Shown here in pieces: positions 43,687 through 55,149 of a DNA stretch of 64,000 nt; the first letter of the stretch is position 1, and each line of letters begins with the position of its first letter. This DNA comes from Telmatactis stephensoni. Taxonomy: Eukaryota > Cnidaria > Anthozoa > Actiniaria > Isophelliidae. Below the pieces are notes generated by a model. It ran no database searches. It had not been told where the DNA came from and worked only from the letters and a program-made list of their open reading frames with translations. Location of the stretch: NCBI GenBank assembly GCA_029948255.1, contig JALIZF010001881.1:124001-188000 (forward strand), given 5' to 3'. Position numbers and translations under genes: made by a program.

Positions 43687-45220
43687 ACATGTATTGTGGG
43701 GTGTCCTAACAGATTCTGTTTGTTTGTCCAGAGATAATAGACAGGTCGGTCTCAAGATTAGAGCCTCAAATCTCCCGGATAATCGCTCGAATCTTAAAAT
43801 CGCGGCTAAGTATGAAAATCAACCTCGGAGTTAGCGCGCTGAAGCCTGGCGTACGTTTTGTCTCTCTGTTACTCCCCCACCCCCTCCCCCTCCCACCGAG
43901 CGTGGAAATCGACCAAATCTGAGGGAAAAAATGGCGATCTCCAGATATGAAAGCCTTGGGGGGGTTGACAGCCCTGGGTCCCCGCCATTAACTTTGGTTT
44001 GTATTTTTGTTTACTTGCTCAGTTTTTTTATATTTTATTTTATTTTTTTCTTCCGGCATTTTTTTCAAAATTCAAAACTACAGTAACGTTGAGAAGATAA
44101 AGCATGGCCTCGCCTCAAGCAATGGCATTGTTTAAAGTAAATCAACCGTTTTACGACCAACAGCTGCTGTTTATAAACGTATTTAACATGTTAATCCAGA
44201 CAGTTTGACCGTTATTATAAGTACTAGTTGTGCTTGCATCGGTCAATGAACAACCGACAACATTATAGAGATCCGCAAAGTCCTGACCGGTAATTGGTAA
44301 GTTTTTCAATTTGGTTTCTAAAAATATCAATGTTTTAGAAAACTGAGATTGTCTTTGCAGGATGTAGGTCGATGTACGGAAGTCAGCGATTTAGTTTCCT
44401 TTAATTTGTTTTGAAAGAAATTAACACGTTTTGTATGAGTCAATACAGATCCTTTTATAGCTTTATTATGGCCGGAAAATTGTTAGTCATTAGATTACTT
44501 GAATCAATGCGTAAAATTCAATCCGTGATTGCGCCCCAACTTTAATCTCGGTGATTCATGATTGAGGCCAAAAATAACGCTCAAGTTTGGTTATCAATAA
44601 ATAAGCTATGTATGGAAACACCGCAATCGAAACGTGCCGAGCCACAATTCCTAGTGCATTTTTGATGCCGGATATTTTAGATTAACTTTCAAAACATAAT
44701 TTTGCCTGAAAAGATTATCCTCAATTTTTGGCTTACACTTTAGCAGTGCACGTGATTCCCGTGTAATTTTAAAACCGTGAGTCATCAGTGATAATTCCCT
44801 TCAAAACTGAAGTACGTCAATTGGAGAAGGGCCTGGGAACGAGGATGGTCAATTGGAATGTTACTGCGAGGGAAATTTTTCACTGAAAAATGATACTTAT
44901 TTTCGTACGATTTATATTGTTATATAGTTGGCGTTAAAATAAAAATACAATGATCATGGATGAAATTTTCGGTTGTACTGGAATGCATCTAAATAAATTA
45001 TTGATAAAAATTGATTCGTGTCGGTTCTTGATTCGAAAATAAAACCGTTGTAAATTGTTCTATTCAAAAGGACTTATTTCAATGTACGATTTGACCTGCC
45101 ACCCATCAAGACCCATTACGTTTTACAATGGGGTTTAAGGGTTCCTACCTTATCTCATTGTTTAAGAGATTATAGCCTATTGTGATTGTCTATGGATTTA
45201 AGATCGATGCAAATAATAAT
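43687..45220. other. Intergenic stretch without recognised gene
   Basis: No family-level coding signal was found on either strand. Short ORFs in this stretch have no recognisable domain. A donor-like GGTAAGT occurs near 44297 and could belong to an unseen leader exon of the downstream ShK gene, but nothing else supports it. Confidence 0.35.
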
Positions 45221-45680
45221 GATAATTTACGCGCGCTCTGATTGGTCGAGAACCATGTGCGATTTACAGTACACGCGCATAGATGACGTCATTTAATGTT
45301 AATGTTAAGTTAATATTACGCGCGCTCTGATTGGTTGAAAATTTTCGAAGAATATGTAAAACAAAATTCCATTTTTCTGTGGATCTGTAGTCTAATAGAT
45401 GCACCGATGACGTTAAAATGTGCTACTAGAGATCTCAAGATTGACGTTTACGGCAAACCGCTAACACGACGACAAACGGCAAAAATTGACTTTGAGTTTA
45501 AGTGCACAGAAAGCTGAGGACGGGCGGCTAAAGCTTGCCGTTTGACGGTCGCCGTTTGCTCCAAACGTCAATCTTAAGGTCTCTCATAACCAAAGCGTAC
45601 TCCACTCAATTTCGTCTCGTGGCGTGACTGTTATTCTCACCGCATATATTTTAACGTCTTCTGCTGTGCATCTGTCCAGG
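45221..45680. mobile_element. Family B palindromic element, partial copy with nested palindrome
   Basis: TTACGCGCGCTCTGATTGGT, CATAGATGACGTCAT, TCTAATAGATGCACCGATGA and CGTCTTCTGCTGTGCATCTG match the 11744-12200 element. The centre is replaced by a separate inverted repeat at 45429-45595 and the right arm is cut at about 45680. Confidence 0.7.
45429..45595. repeat. Inverted repeat nested in the family B copy
   Basis: GAGATCTCAAGATTGACGTT on the left is mirrored by AACGTCAATCTTAAGGTCTC on the right, with CGGCAAACCGCTAAC-like inner arms. It splits the family B element at its centre. Confidence 0.7.
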
Positions 45681-45961
45681 GTCTCTGCTCCTTTCCTGTC
45701 CTCAGCCCATTATCTTTTCCCACACTGCAACTCCTAGAGCTCAGTAAGTTTTACGTAATTCATAGTCTTACCTTGATCTGGAGCCTCATTTGGTAGTCAT
45801 GGCAACAGGCAACAGAGTCGAGTACTAGTACGAGCAACCTGATTTGCTCTGCAACTTGCAACGCGAATTTGTTGTGTGCACTACGTTGCACGATTTTGTT
45901 GCTACATACTTTGACGACAATCGTTATGGCCATTGTTCTCAACAGTTCTACACATTGCATT

Positions 45962-48900
45962 ATGTCTAAAGTTCTTTTTGCCATTGCTGTGTCTTTTGCG
46001 GTGATAAATGCACTAGACCTGAGGTCATTTTTCAGACGAAATGCATGTAAGTGATCTAAAGTGTATTCCATATTCAACGTCAATCAATTTGGGATGTACG
46101 TACTAGCTGATACGTGTAACGGTCCGGCCGGGGGAAAGCTCTTATACTTTATATACCTTTTTATAAAATATTTGAGATATAACGCGCGTGCTGATTGGCT
46201 GATGATGTCCGTGTCTATATCTGACGGACAGAGACATGTCTCATAAAAACTTTGAAAATATTTTATAGAAGCAATATAAAACGATCGCTTATGTCTCTGT
46301 ACTGTGAAATAATCACTCAAGCAAGAAAAACGCTCGGCTACGCTTCGTGTGCCTCTCGTGTTCCTAAGCTTGCTTATTTTCTCTTGCTGTACATCTCCCA
46401 CCGTGTTTATAGCACAGTACAGAGACATGCGCGCGATTTGTATTCCTTCATTTGAGAGAGAAGGTGTGGTAAGCCTTACTTGTCATAACTTTCGAAGGAA
46501 ATGATGGCCTCATGCATTATATAAATATAGGTTATAGGTCGACTAACCAGCTAATACGGCTGTGTATTTTTACGAGTTACGTTGTATTTTGGCGAGCCTT
46601 TAGGCGAGCCAAAATGCAAGTGACAAGTAAAATTCACAACTGTATTCCCTGGTTAATTATTATACAATTTTGTAAAAATCAATACAAATGATGTCGTTTA
46701 TATTGCCACTTTTGACTTTGATTAGCGCGCAGCTTTGCACCGGGAAGCCATTCAAATGTTACTAACCTAATACAGTCTCATATTTTTCGCGTTCTTGTAC
46801 ATATTACGTGCGTTCTTTTGAGAATTGTATAATAAAGAAATATATAGTACACACGTTTTAAAAATACATTAATGACAGTTTCCCTACACCCTATCAATTC
46901 CTTAAATCTTTACCCTTTCATATACCTCCAGCGTATACGTAAAAAGTACGTACCCCTTTCTTGTACCTCCAGCGTAAAAAATGCGATGTCTGGTGATGTT
47001 TGCGGCGACTAAGGCTACGGTTTTAGTAATTTCGCCATGGCGCGCGCAAGGCTCTTAAACAATAGAGTTCAAATGCCGAAATCAAACGGTTTCGTGGGCG
47101 CTCTCCTCAAAATTCAAATTCTATTGTTTGAGAGCCTTGCGCGCGCGATGACAAAATAATTAAAAACTGCCTTAGTCGCCGCGAACATCTCACAGACATC
47201 AATACTGAGTTTCGCTCGCTTAGTATTATGGTCTCTTGTTATCTGATGAATATGAACTTATTTTCTAAAGGTATCAACCGCAAGGGCGATGATGAATGCA
47301 AGGGATTGGAAAGCTATTGCAAGCTCTCTTGGTACGCTAAATGGATGAAGAAATACTGTGCCAAAACATGCAATCCTGCTTGTCGTCCAGCTCCTGACAA
47401 ATGTACGTAACTGTTTTGTATATGAAGGATTTTCTGATTGGCTTATACCGGGTTAGCCCGGGTAGGGATATGGGAGAACCTTTCGTTGCACTGCAATAGA
47501 CCTTTCCCCAAAATGGCGGCCGAAATGTTGTTCAACTTAAGACGTAATTATGATCCCTGAACTACTATGTACTTATTGACTGAGTGGGAGGGCCAGACGG
47601 GAAGATATTTGGCTCACGGGGTTATGCCGTGCGGACCGAGCAAGGGAGCACGTCAAAATTTTGTTTGTGTTGATTTTTTGTTCGAAGAAAGAAGTGAAAA
47701 ATCGAAAAGCGCGCGCGATATTCCAGGCGTTCCTTCCAGAGATCGAAATATGCCAGGCGTTCCTCCTTGGTTATCGTTCGGATTTTTACCCGAGTTGAAA
47801 CGAAGTACTTCGGCAGAACTTCGTAGAAAATGGAGAAAATCGCCATCGATCTATGGAAGGAACGCCTGGAATATCGCGCGCGCTTTTCGATTTTTCACTT
47901 CTTTCTTCGAACAAAAAAATCAACACAAACAAAATTTTGCCGTGCTCCCTTGGACCGAGCGCAGCGACCAAGATCCAAATATCTTCCCATGCATCCGGCC
48001 CAACCGAACTCAGTCAATAAGCATTTTATCATATGACCTGCTTTTTGTTATCAAAAGTGCTAAAAAGCTCTGATATGCAAATAGAAATATAGCGCACGGA
48101 AACGAGCAGGGCAGTACGGGTTTTTACGGCCCCCTCGAGCAGCAAGTGATAACATCTGCGCATGTCTCCAACTTCTATTGTCTTGGACAAATGGATAATT
48201 CTGAAAGGATAATTTCCAGCTGTTCGTGCTTCTGCACTCGACTGTAATGCTCCGAAAAACTTTGGGGAGACTATATTCGACTCTCTTTATGAGAGTGGTA
48301 GCCCTAAGCCAGGTTAAAACCGTAATTTAGGCCATTTCCGTCCAGCGGTTCGCGCATACTCGTCATGTTATCACTTGCTGCTGCCCCCTCGAGCGAAGAC
48401 GTACGGCCCTGATCACGTCACCTTTTCCGAACGTTTTCTTAAAAGCGCGCGAGCAGGGAAATGTGGGTCATATGATAATAAAGAGTATGTCTCACTTAGT
48501 GATTGTGCAAAACTTTAGAAAGTTTCAATCAAAATCCGCAGAGATATGAAGTTTTGAAATTTGCTAATTTAACAGACAAATGTATGTCTTGGGGTATAGC
48601 ATATACCACCAGCCATACATTTTCTGTAAAATTTCACAATATGAAAAACTCATAGTCTCTGCGGATTTTCATTGAAACTTTCTAGATTTTTGCACAGTTA
48701 CTAAGTGAAACATGCTATTTAGTATTATAGGAATCATTACGTCTTAGGTTGAAAAAAATTATGCTAAGTTGCAGAAAAGGGGTGTCATGCGAGAACTCTA
48801 AGGAACATGCTATGCAACGGCATGTGTTGGATTGCGTGCAAGAGACCATAATACTAAGAGAGCGAAACTCAGTATTGATGTCTGTGCGATGTTCGTGGCG

Positions 48901-51119
48901 CCTAAGGCTATTTTTAGTAACTTCGCCATAGCGCGCGCAAGGCCCTCAACCAATAGAATTTGATTTTTGACGTGCGCGCGGACGGGGCAGTTTGAATTCT
49001 ATTGTTTAAGAGCCTTGCGCGCGCGATGGCGAAATTACTAAAAATAGCCTTAGGCGCCACGAACATCGCACAGACATCAATACTGAGTTTCGCTCTCTTA
49101 GTATTATGGTCTCTTGATTGCGTGACAATACATGACGTCACAGGGTCCGGCCGCATGTAAGGCAACTCATGTGACGGGGCGGGCACTCTGACTAGGAATG
49201 TCCGCAACGTTTTCGGACCGTTTGCTCAAAAAATATGATTGTGTTGTAAGAGTCAGGTCGTATTAAGGAGGCTGGAAAGGGTTCCCATAAATGAGTGCAC
49301 ACTCATAAAAAATTCTAAGATTTCTATATCGCCAAAAAGGTAATATTGATGTGATATACCATATTAAAGCTTATGAAACGGGGAGTTCAATTTTTAAAAA
49401 ATCATCACGTATGCGGTTGTCATGACAACAACAGATTTTCGGCAAACTGACGTAAAATTTCAATATAAATATTCATATCTTAATTTCTGTTCGGTGAAAG
49501 TTTTTTTAAAACTGCATATGATGAGTTCGCTAGTTGACCTTTCATATGAGCAAAAATTAAAAAATTCTGTAATGCAGAATTCATGAAATATTGCAAAAAC
49601 CGTATTTTAGATATAAAAAGACTTCCCCATTACAGAATTTTTTTATATTTCATCAACACACTCTTAAACTTAGTTAGAATAGAAAAACAAAAGATTAAAA
49701 AAATTCACCGAGTAGGTTTTGAGATATTTGCTCAAATTTATCGTGTACGCGTCAGAGGGGTCTCGTAAAATTGCTCAAACTGCGCATGCGTCATTTTGCC
49801 TCAATTGAAGCTCGAGACAAGCAAACAGAACCATTTTGTGCAAAATAATGTGGATGAGATTGATGCTTTTTGCTCTCTAAAAAAAGCTTTAGCTCGAATA
49901 TTGAATAGATTCGACTTCTATCCATTATAAATACGAAAATTTGTCAAAAAAGTGCTTTGTCTTGTTCAGTCACTTCGTATTTCGTCATCAAATTAGCGCG
50001 CGCACTCGGCGCGCGCTCAAGAACCATTTCTAGCCTCCTTAAGGACGTTCGCGGGCATTGTTCACGCGCACTTTTACTGCGCACGCTAGCGCGCGCTACC
50101 TCAACTAAATCCAAGATGGCGGCCTAAAAGAATTTTTTTCGGTAATGACTTTTTCGATTTTTTTTAAATGGAAATTATTTAAAAAAATAAAAAAAGGTAA
50201 AAAAAGGAATTTTACTGAGGAAAAAAAATCGTTCAGGTTGAAAAACTGCAGAAAAAAGGATGGAAACGATTCTACTGGACCCAGTCTCCTCTCAGTATTC
50301 AAGATGGCGGCCAAATTTGCAAACTTTGCGGCTCTTACGGCTCAATATCTCGGAAACGAATACGGTGACACCCCCTTTTTATTTCAATGTTTGGCAAAGA
50401 ATTACATAGGCTGTTAATATTCTAAATTTGAGAAAAATATTATGGTAAAATCATAATAAAAACACGGATTTCCGTGACAAGTTTGAGCGAAGTCGCGGCA
50501 AAAGCGTCGCTTATGACTGCCAATTCGAATTAAAAATAACAGCTATTTGTTAAGTATTTACAAATATTTTCACACAATATTATTCGATCCATGAATTATT
50601 GAGTGGTCGTGTAAATAAACATTGAGCAATCCATTTCGTTTTTCTACAAAAAAATGACTTCTATGCTCGACTCCTATAGATTGGCGCGCAAGCGATCTTC
50701 TACGAGAAAGTGGGTGCACTTTGATGTCACCTCACTCCTCAACGAGCACGGTGACCCCCATTTTTTATTTGCTCTTTCAACTTCTATGATGACATTATCT
50801 CACCATGCGAAGTATGAAGGAAAAAACATGGTAAACTTTTTTTCCCGCGAACGTCCTTAAGTATCTCTCTCAAAAAAAGGAATCGAGTACGAAAACGTGA
50901 AATTTTATCTCTAACAGCGTGGATTTGCAAAATGTAAGAAAAATTGCCGCTTGCACGTAACACGGCCTTAATAAATATTTTCATATTCTAGGTAAGCCAG
51001 ACAAAGCTTATTGCCAGCATTGGAAAAATGTGGAATACTGCATAAAAGGAAGTCTTTATTATGAACATTGTCCTCGTACTTGTGGAGTTTGCAAGGGAAA
51101 GAGCAAAGTCATCAACTGA
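45962..51119 (+). CDS. Secreted protein with two ShK domains
   Basis: Three exons (45962-46046, 47271-47402, 50992-51119) join in frame to 114 residues. Residues 1-17 form a hydrophobic signal peptide, followed by a short segment ending in a dibasic pair (R25-R26) that could be a processing site. Two six-cysteine ShK domains follow. Domain 1 has Cys at 29, 38, 45, 58, 62 and 66, and domain 2 at 73, 80, 89, 99, 103 and 106; the final CxxxC-x(2-3)-C pattern is diagnostic. Both introns are phase 1 and split the codon of the first cysteine of a domain, so each domain is one exon module. The Lys-Tyr pair that channel-blocking ShK toxins carry five residues after the third cysteine is not at that place in either domain, so a toxin role is not implied; ShK domains also occur in many non-toxic secreted proteins. 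An upstream in-frame ATG at 45926 would add 12 residues before the hydrophobic core and fits a signal peptide less well. Confidence 0.82.
46152..46450 (+). mobile_element. Family C element, copy 1 (ShK intron 1)
   Basis: AAAATATTTGAGATATAACG, GATGTCCGTGTC, CAATATAAAACGATCGCTTA, TGTCTCTGTACTGTG, CTCGGCTACGC and a mirrored CAGTACAGAGACATGCGCGC match the 55334-55632 element in opposite orientation. The inner part is a palindrome around CTCGTGTTCCTAAGCTTGCT. Confidence 0.75.
46982..47236. mobile_element. Family D hAT-like palindrome, left-truncated copy
   Basis: GGCGACTAAGGCTACGG, TTTCGCCATGGCGCGCGCAA and TTCTATTGTTTGAGAGCCTT match the intact copy at 48839-49116. The right end TTAGTATTATGGTCTCTTG stops 34 bp before ShK exon 2, so its insertion shaped the acceptor-side intron. 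Confidence 0.75.
47573..48020. mobile_element. Family E MITE with about 150-bp arms
   Basis: CTTATTGACTGAGTGGGAGG at the left pairs with the complement of CCGAACTCAGTCAATAAG at the right. The arms continue through GGGAAGATATTTGG, CAAAATTTTGTTTGTGTTGA, TTTTCGATTTTTCACTTCTT in complement, and CCAGGCGTTCC. Long open frames on both strands across it are palindrome artefacts. It lies in ShK intron 2. Confidence 0.85.
48128..48393. repeat. Inverted repeat with CCCCTCGAGCAGCAAGTGAT arms
   Basis: GGCCCCCTCGAGCAGCAAGT-GATAACAT and ATGTTATCACTTGCTGCTGC plus CCCCTCGAGC form arms of about 28 bp separated by about 210 bp of unrelated sequence in ShK intron 2. Confidence 0.65.
48487..48713. mobile_element. 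Family F MITE in ShK intron 2
   Basis: ATGTCTCACTTAGTGATTGT and the complement of GTTACTAAGTGAAACAT form the tips. The arms continue through TGCAAAACTTTAGAAAGTTTC and ATCCGCAGAGA, enclosing an AT-rich core. Confidence 0.75.
48839..49116. mobile_element. Family D element, intact, with 8-bp target duplication (hAT-like)
   Basis: The tips CAAGAGACCATAATACTAAG and the complement CTTAGTATTATGGTCTCTTG begin arms of about 110 bp that include GGCGCCTAAGGCTATTTTTA and TTCGCCATAGCGCGCGCAAG. ATTGCGTG occurs directly before (48831-48838) and directly after (49117-49124), a perfect 8-bp target duplication. With CA-starting tips, this fits hAT-superfamily MITEs. Confidence 0.88.
49263..50042. mobile_element. 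TTAA-flanked non-autonomous transposon B
   Basis: It starts TTAAGGAGGCTGGAAAGGGT at 49263 and ends with the complement of TTAAGGAGGCTAGAAATGGT at 50042, with TTAA at both tips. It directly abuts element C, sharing the TTAA at 50039-50042. No transposase is seen. Confidence 0.75.
50039..50860. mobile_element. TTAA-flanked non-autonomous transposon C
   Basis: It starts TTAAGGACGTTCGCGGG at 50039 and ends with its complement CCCGCGAACGTCCTTAA at 50860. The interior carries CCAAGATGGCGGCC (50111-50124), a second AAGATGGCGGCC near 50301, and CGGTGACCCCCATTTT-like motifs shared with element A (38533-39362). Confidence 0.8.
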
Positions 51120-52390
51120 TAAGATATTCATGTAGCCAGGGTTTGGCTTATAAAATAATAAGAATTTAGTATTATATTGATGACACCAAGATGATCAAGA
51201 GATGGCGAAAATCCCGGGGAGGAGGCACTTGGTCAGAAATTGGTTGGGCACATGCGGCGCCGCGACTCAGACCTGAGACCCGAAATACCCCAAATATTCG
51301 CCCCCAAACCAGAAAAACAGCCTTTTTTAAAGAATCCTAGATGGGAAAAGGGGTATTTTGAAAGCTTTTTGGTTTGCTTACCACCGGACAATTCATGAAT
51401 GTTACCAGATTTTACTTCAAAAAACGGGTTTTACCAATTTTGGGAGCCTAAAAACCGAATCTTGACGTGCCGTATATCCACATTAGCAAAATATTAGGAG
51501 TACCTCCCCCTCTCCCGGGCCAACATTAACATTAAGTTGCGATATGGATGTCAGCAATCAAGTTTGATCAGTCATATGTTCTACTACCAGTCCTACCCCT
51601 TTAAATCTCTTCCTCCTTCGTTTCCTTCTCCCTAATTAATCGGGGTAGCAGCTGCACGTAAAATAAAACCTGCCATTTATATATTGTCATGTTCCGTTCA
51701 ATATGATTGCAAAATATTGACATCAAAGTAATTTGCAATCAGTGAATGAAAAATATGGACGTGATGAAAGTAATTTGTAGCGCCGATCATGTTAATTTCT
51801 TTTTCTATGTTCAATTTTTTGATCTACGATATTTGGAATTCTGATCTTCATAAAATTCATTCCGATTCCGATGCTAATTTACTCGCCAAATTCTCGATCC
51901 TTTCCCATTTTCACAACTGAATTGAGTTCCTGCAAAAATAGTAACAATATAGTTACCAAACGAATTCTGTTTTAAGTCTAAATCCAACTTTTGCCAAATT
52001 TACAATATTTACAATTTCTAATTTAATTTTATTTCATTTTTATTTTAGTTTTTGATAACTTATAATTTTATTGTTATTTTTGAAAATGCCCAGGTTTTGC
52101 GTGTTATCCTTGAAAGAAAGGCTAGTTAGTCTAGACGAATTGTCTCTGAGACGTCAAACAGCTATCAGATATCAACGAGTTAAATTGAGGCTCGAAAGTA
52201 ATAACTTTTTTTAAGTCAAATCATGTTGTTGACTTGTATTTTTACGTCTCGAAAGCAGCTGTGCAACTATCTACAGAGCGCGAGCTAATGGCATCTCTTT
52301 TCGCGTTGAGTGTTCACTTGTCAAATCGCCCCCAGTGGTCCTAAGGAACATGATCGGTAATTGAACTTGCTTTCACGTATTGCGTTTCAT
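51120..52390. other. ShK 3' region and intergenic stretch
   Basis: The ShK 3' UTR should begin here; the first AATAAA on the plus strand that I noticed is at 51662. No other gene or clear repeat is visible up to 52390. Confidence 0.35.
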
Positions 52391-52539
52391 GGAGCAGATT
52401 TCGTATGAGTGTGAAACGAACCGCGCCGTGCCGTGACCGTGTCAGTACCGTGATGTCTATAAAAACAATCGAAATTCTTGCCGTAACCGTGCCGTGACCG
52501 TGCGGTGCCATTTTCACACTCATACGAAATCTGCTCTAT
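52391..52539. mobile_element. GTGCCGTGACC-family MITE, intact copy
   Basis: GAGCAGATTTCGTATGAGTG and the complement of CACTCATACGAAATCTGCTC are near-perfect ends. Sub-terminal CCGTGCCGTGACCGTGTCAG and GCCGTAACCGTGCCGTGACC are themselves inverted. It is the cleanest of four family members in the window. Confidence 0.85.
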
Positions 52540-53960
52540 ATACAGCTATACACCAATTTCCATACATCCATTCAGTGGTCACACACAAAGCACCCAAGCG
52601 AGGGTTCAGGGTTCAAATTGGAATAATCCTTTGTGTGTACCCTAGAGCCTCGCTTCCGATGCATTGTATGTGACCACTGAACCGATGTGTGGAAAATGGA
52701 GAATTTCTATTGCCTTGTGAATACTGAATTTACGGCTGAAATGCATTATGGATAGGGCACACAATGGATAAATCCCACAATGCATTTCAATCTTGGAATG
52801 CGGAATTCTGTATTCACGAGACAACCTTTTTAGTACGTATAGCTCCATATAAATTAAAAAGGAAAAAAGACAGAAAAAAGACAGATCGACATAAAAGACA
52901 CTTGACGAAACCGATGCAGGGAACAAAAGCGTTATTTTAATTCCAAGTCGCGGCCGTATGTAAAACTAAGTACAAGCCACGAACTAACCTCCTGCGGTTA
53001 AGTTTCTTGAAGTGCGCTCTAGTTCAATCTCTTTAATTTCTATTACTAGTTTTCATCTATTAGGGGCACATTTACAATAACTCGCCCGCGTCGTAAAATT
53101 ACTCGTAAATTATGGATTGTGTAGGCCCCTTGGCCAGATTGCATTATATAAGCCAAGTGGTGGGGTTATCGACAGTGTTTTTAGGGGTGAAAATATATTT
53201 CCTGTGTGTATCTTTTAGGGGTTCCGACTCAAACGCCATTTATGTAGCATGACGCTGTAGCTTTTAGAGTCAATTTATTGGCCAAACATGACAGAACAAA
53301 AGAAAGATTGTGCCCCCCCCCCCCCCCCGGGGATTATGTCCAGTACTGGTTAAACAATATCAGTAAAACAGCTAATTACACTTAATCTTCTCTTTTGATA
53401 AAAACGCAATCATCAGTTATATTCCGTATTTCTTAAAGTTTGAAATCAACATGGCTTCTAAAGCTCTTTTAATTTATGCGTACCTTTTAGGGATGGTTTT
53501 CAAAACCGCCCACCCTACCACATTGACAAAGGATTATCCTCCCCCCGGTTCCTGTGAAGGGCGATTTGGTTTGATTTGATTTTCCTACACAGCTCAAACG
53601 CCTATTAGGCAGGCAACTGTGGGAACCTCTGCCGGACATTAATTTGTAATTTGTACTTTTTGATCGTCTTGGCCTACTGCGGTCTAGTTCACGTATACGT
53701 CTCCCAAATCGGAAGTTTTATCGGAACGAAACGGGCAATATTATCTACGTACACTCATATTCAAATAAATCTACAGTTTTTGGTAAATCTGTTTTGGTTG
53801 ATCGCTCTCTTTGAATTTGTCAGATCGGAACTATTCAGTTTTAATTAGTCCGCCAGTGCCTGGGAAGTATCCCCGAAAATTTGGGTGGGGTTTGCGGACT
53901 GCTAAGCCTTACCTATTTAAGACCACGTTATCAATATTTCCCCTGTGCCCTATCTTATAC
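52540..53960. other. Intergenic stretch without recognised gene
   Basis: No gene is seen. A pair of related segments near 52565-52680 (CATTCAGTGGTCACACACAA and TATGTGACCACTGAACCG) forms a weak inverted repeat. A run of about 17 C lies near 53312-53328. Confidence 0.35.
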
Positions 53961-54074
53961 CTGGGCCCGGTTGTTCGAGAGGCGATTAGCGTTAACCCAG
54001 GATTAAATCTAAAGAAAATCATTCATTTTAACCCAGGATTAGCGTTAATCGCCCTTCGAACAACCCGGCCCTGG
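53961..54074. repeat. TAACCC palindrome, family copy 2
   Basis: GGGCCCGGTTGTTCGAGAGG, GATTAGCGTTAACCCAGGAT and their mirrored forms up to CCTTCGAACAACCCGGCC make an imperfect palindrome. It shares its order and spacer (AATCTAAAGAAAA) with 10989-11090. Confidence 0.75.
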
Positions 54075-55140
54075 CCCTTTTCCAGACAAGCACGTAAGTT
54101 CTAAAAGCGATTGCTGCTACTTAGAACTATACGTACATTTTTATATCAAAGCTTCAAATTCCCGATTCTAATCAAAATGTGTGCATTTTTAAGAGAAAAA
54201 ACAAAGCTGTAATTTCAGACAGAGCTAGTGCACAAAACATGATCAAAACTCTTGATATACCTTGCTTTTGTATACGGTATACGGTATACTTATACGGTTC
54301 TAAAAAAATGTCCCTTAGTCCGAACATACCTGTACAGCTTATATAGGGAAGATAGGGGAATATCCCCCACCGGGCACCAATTCCACACAATACAGGGCCG
54401 TATCCACAATTTAAACAATGGTACGGTTCTTTAAAAGTTGGTCCGGTTTTTTCGTTTTTCTACATTGATTCATGCTTTCAAAACTGTAAAAACAGTGGTT
54501 TTAGTGGTAAACGTTGGTCCGGTTGAAACCTGACTAACCGTACCAGTGGCTACGGCCCTGCTATAACACCTTAAATTTCGTCTGTCACCTTCCCACTGAC
54601 ACTCGTTCGTTTTCTAGACCTGCCCGATCGAAATTGTGGCTGGCTTGCTCGATCAGACGTGCGGGAGGTTTTCTCCAAATCAATAATAATACAATAAATA
54701 ATTAATACAATATTTCTGGGTTTCAGTCACTCACATGAGAATTCGAATCAAAATAAAAAGAAGCGGTAGCCATATTGGGCTGAGGAACAAGAGACGCTAA
54801 TGAAAAATATATTAATCCAAGATGGCCGCCGCGACGTCTCTATGATGACGTCAAGCTCTCAAAACATTGTAAAAATATAATTTGTTGTTGGTGAAACAAG
54901 TGTAGATTATTTGATACCAATCAGTATAACCATAAAGTTTGATAAAGATTATTTATATATAGTTAATCTGGACAAGATATAGTATGAATTATTGAACCTA
55001 TTATTTATTTACAGAGAACTGTATGTTGGCGACTGAAATTTGACTTGTCTGGATTATCTTGTTTCTATTGAAAACGATCAAGTTCAAAAATTCGTATCGT
55101 TTTCGGACTATTGACAACATTTCTGAAACTGTTTTACTGA
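54075..55140. other. Intergenic stretch without recognised gene
   Basis: No coding signal is recognised. CCAAGATGGCCGCC, a YY1-type motif, occurs near 54817 with GACGTC nearby. Two blocks containing GGTTGGTCCGGTTT/GTTGGTCCGGTTG near 54440 and 54515 are short direct repeats. Confidence 0.35.
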
Positions 55141-55149
55141 TTTTTATAT

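Noticed and set aside
44104..44210. Possible coding start ATGGCCTCGCCTCAAGC
   Set aside because: The frame closes quickly, no domain is recognised and no matching acceptor partner was found.
47567..48073. Overlapping frames of up to 168 residues on both strands
   Set aside because: They lie in the family E palindrome, where each arm gives the same peptide stretches on opposite strands; no domain is recognised.
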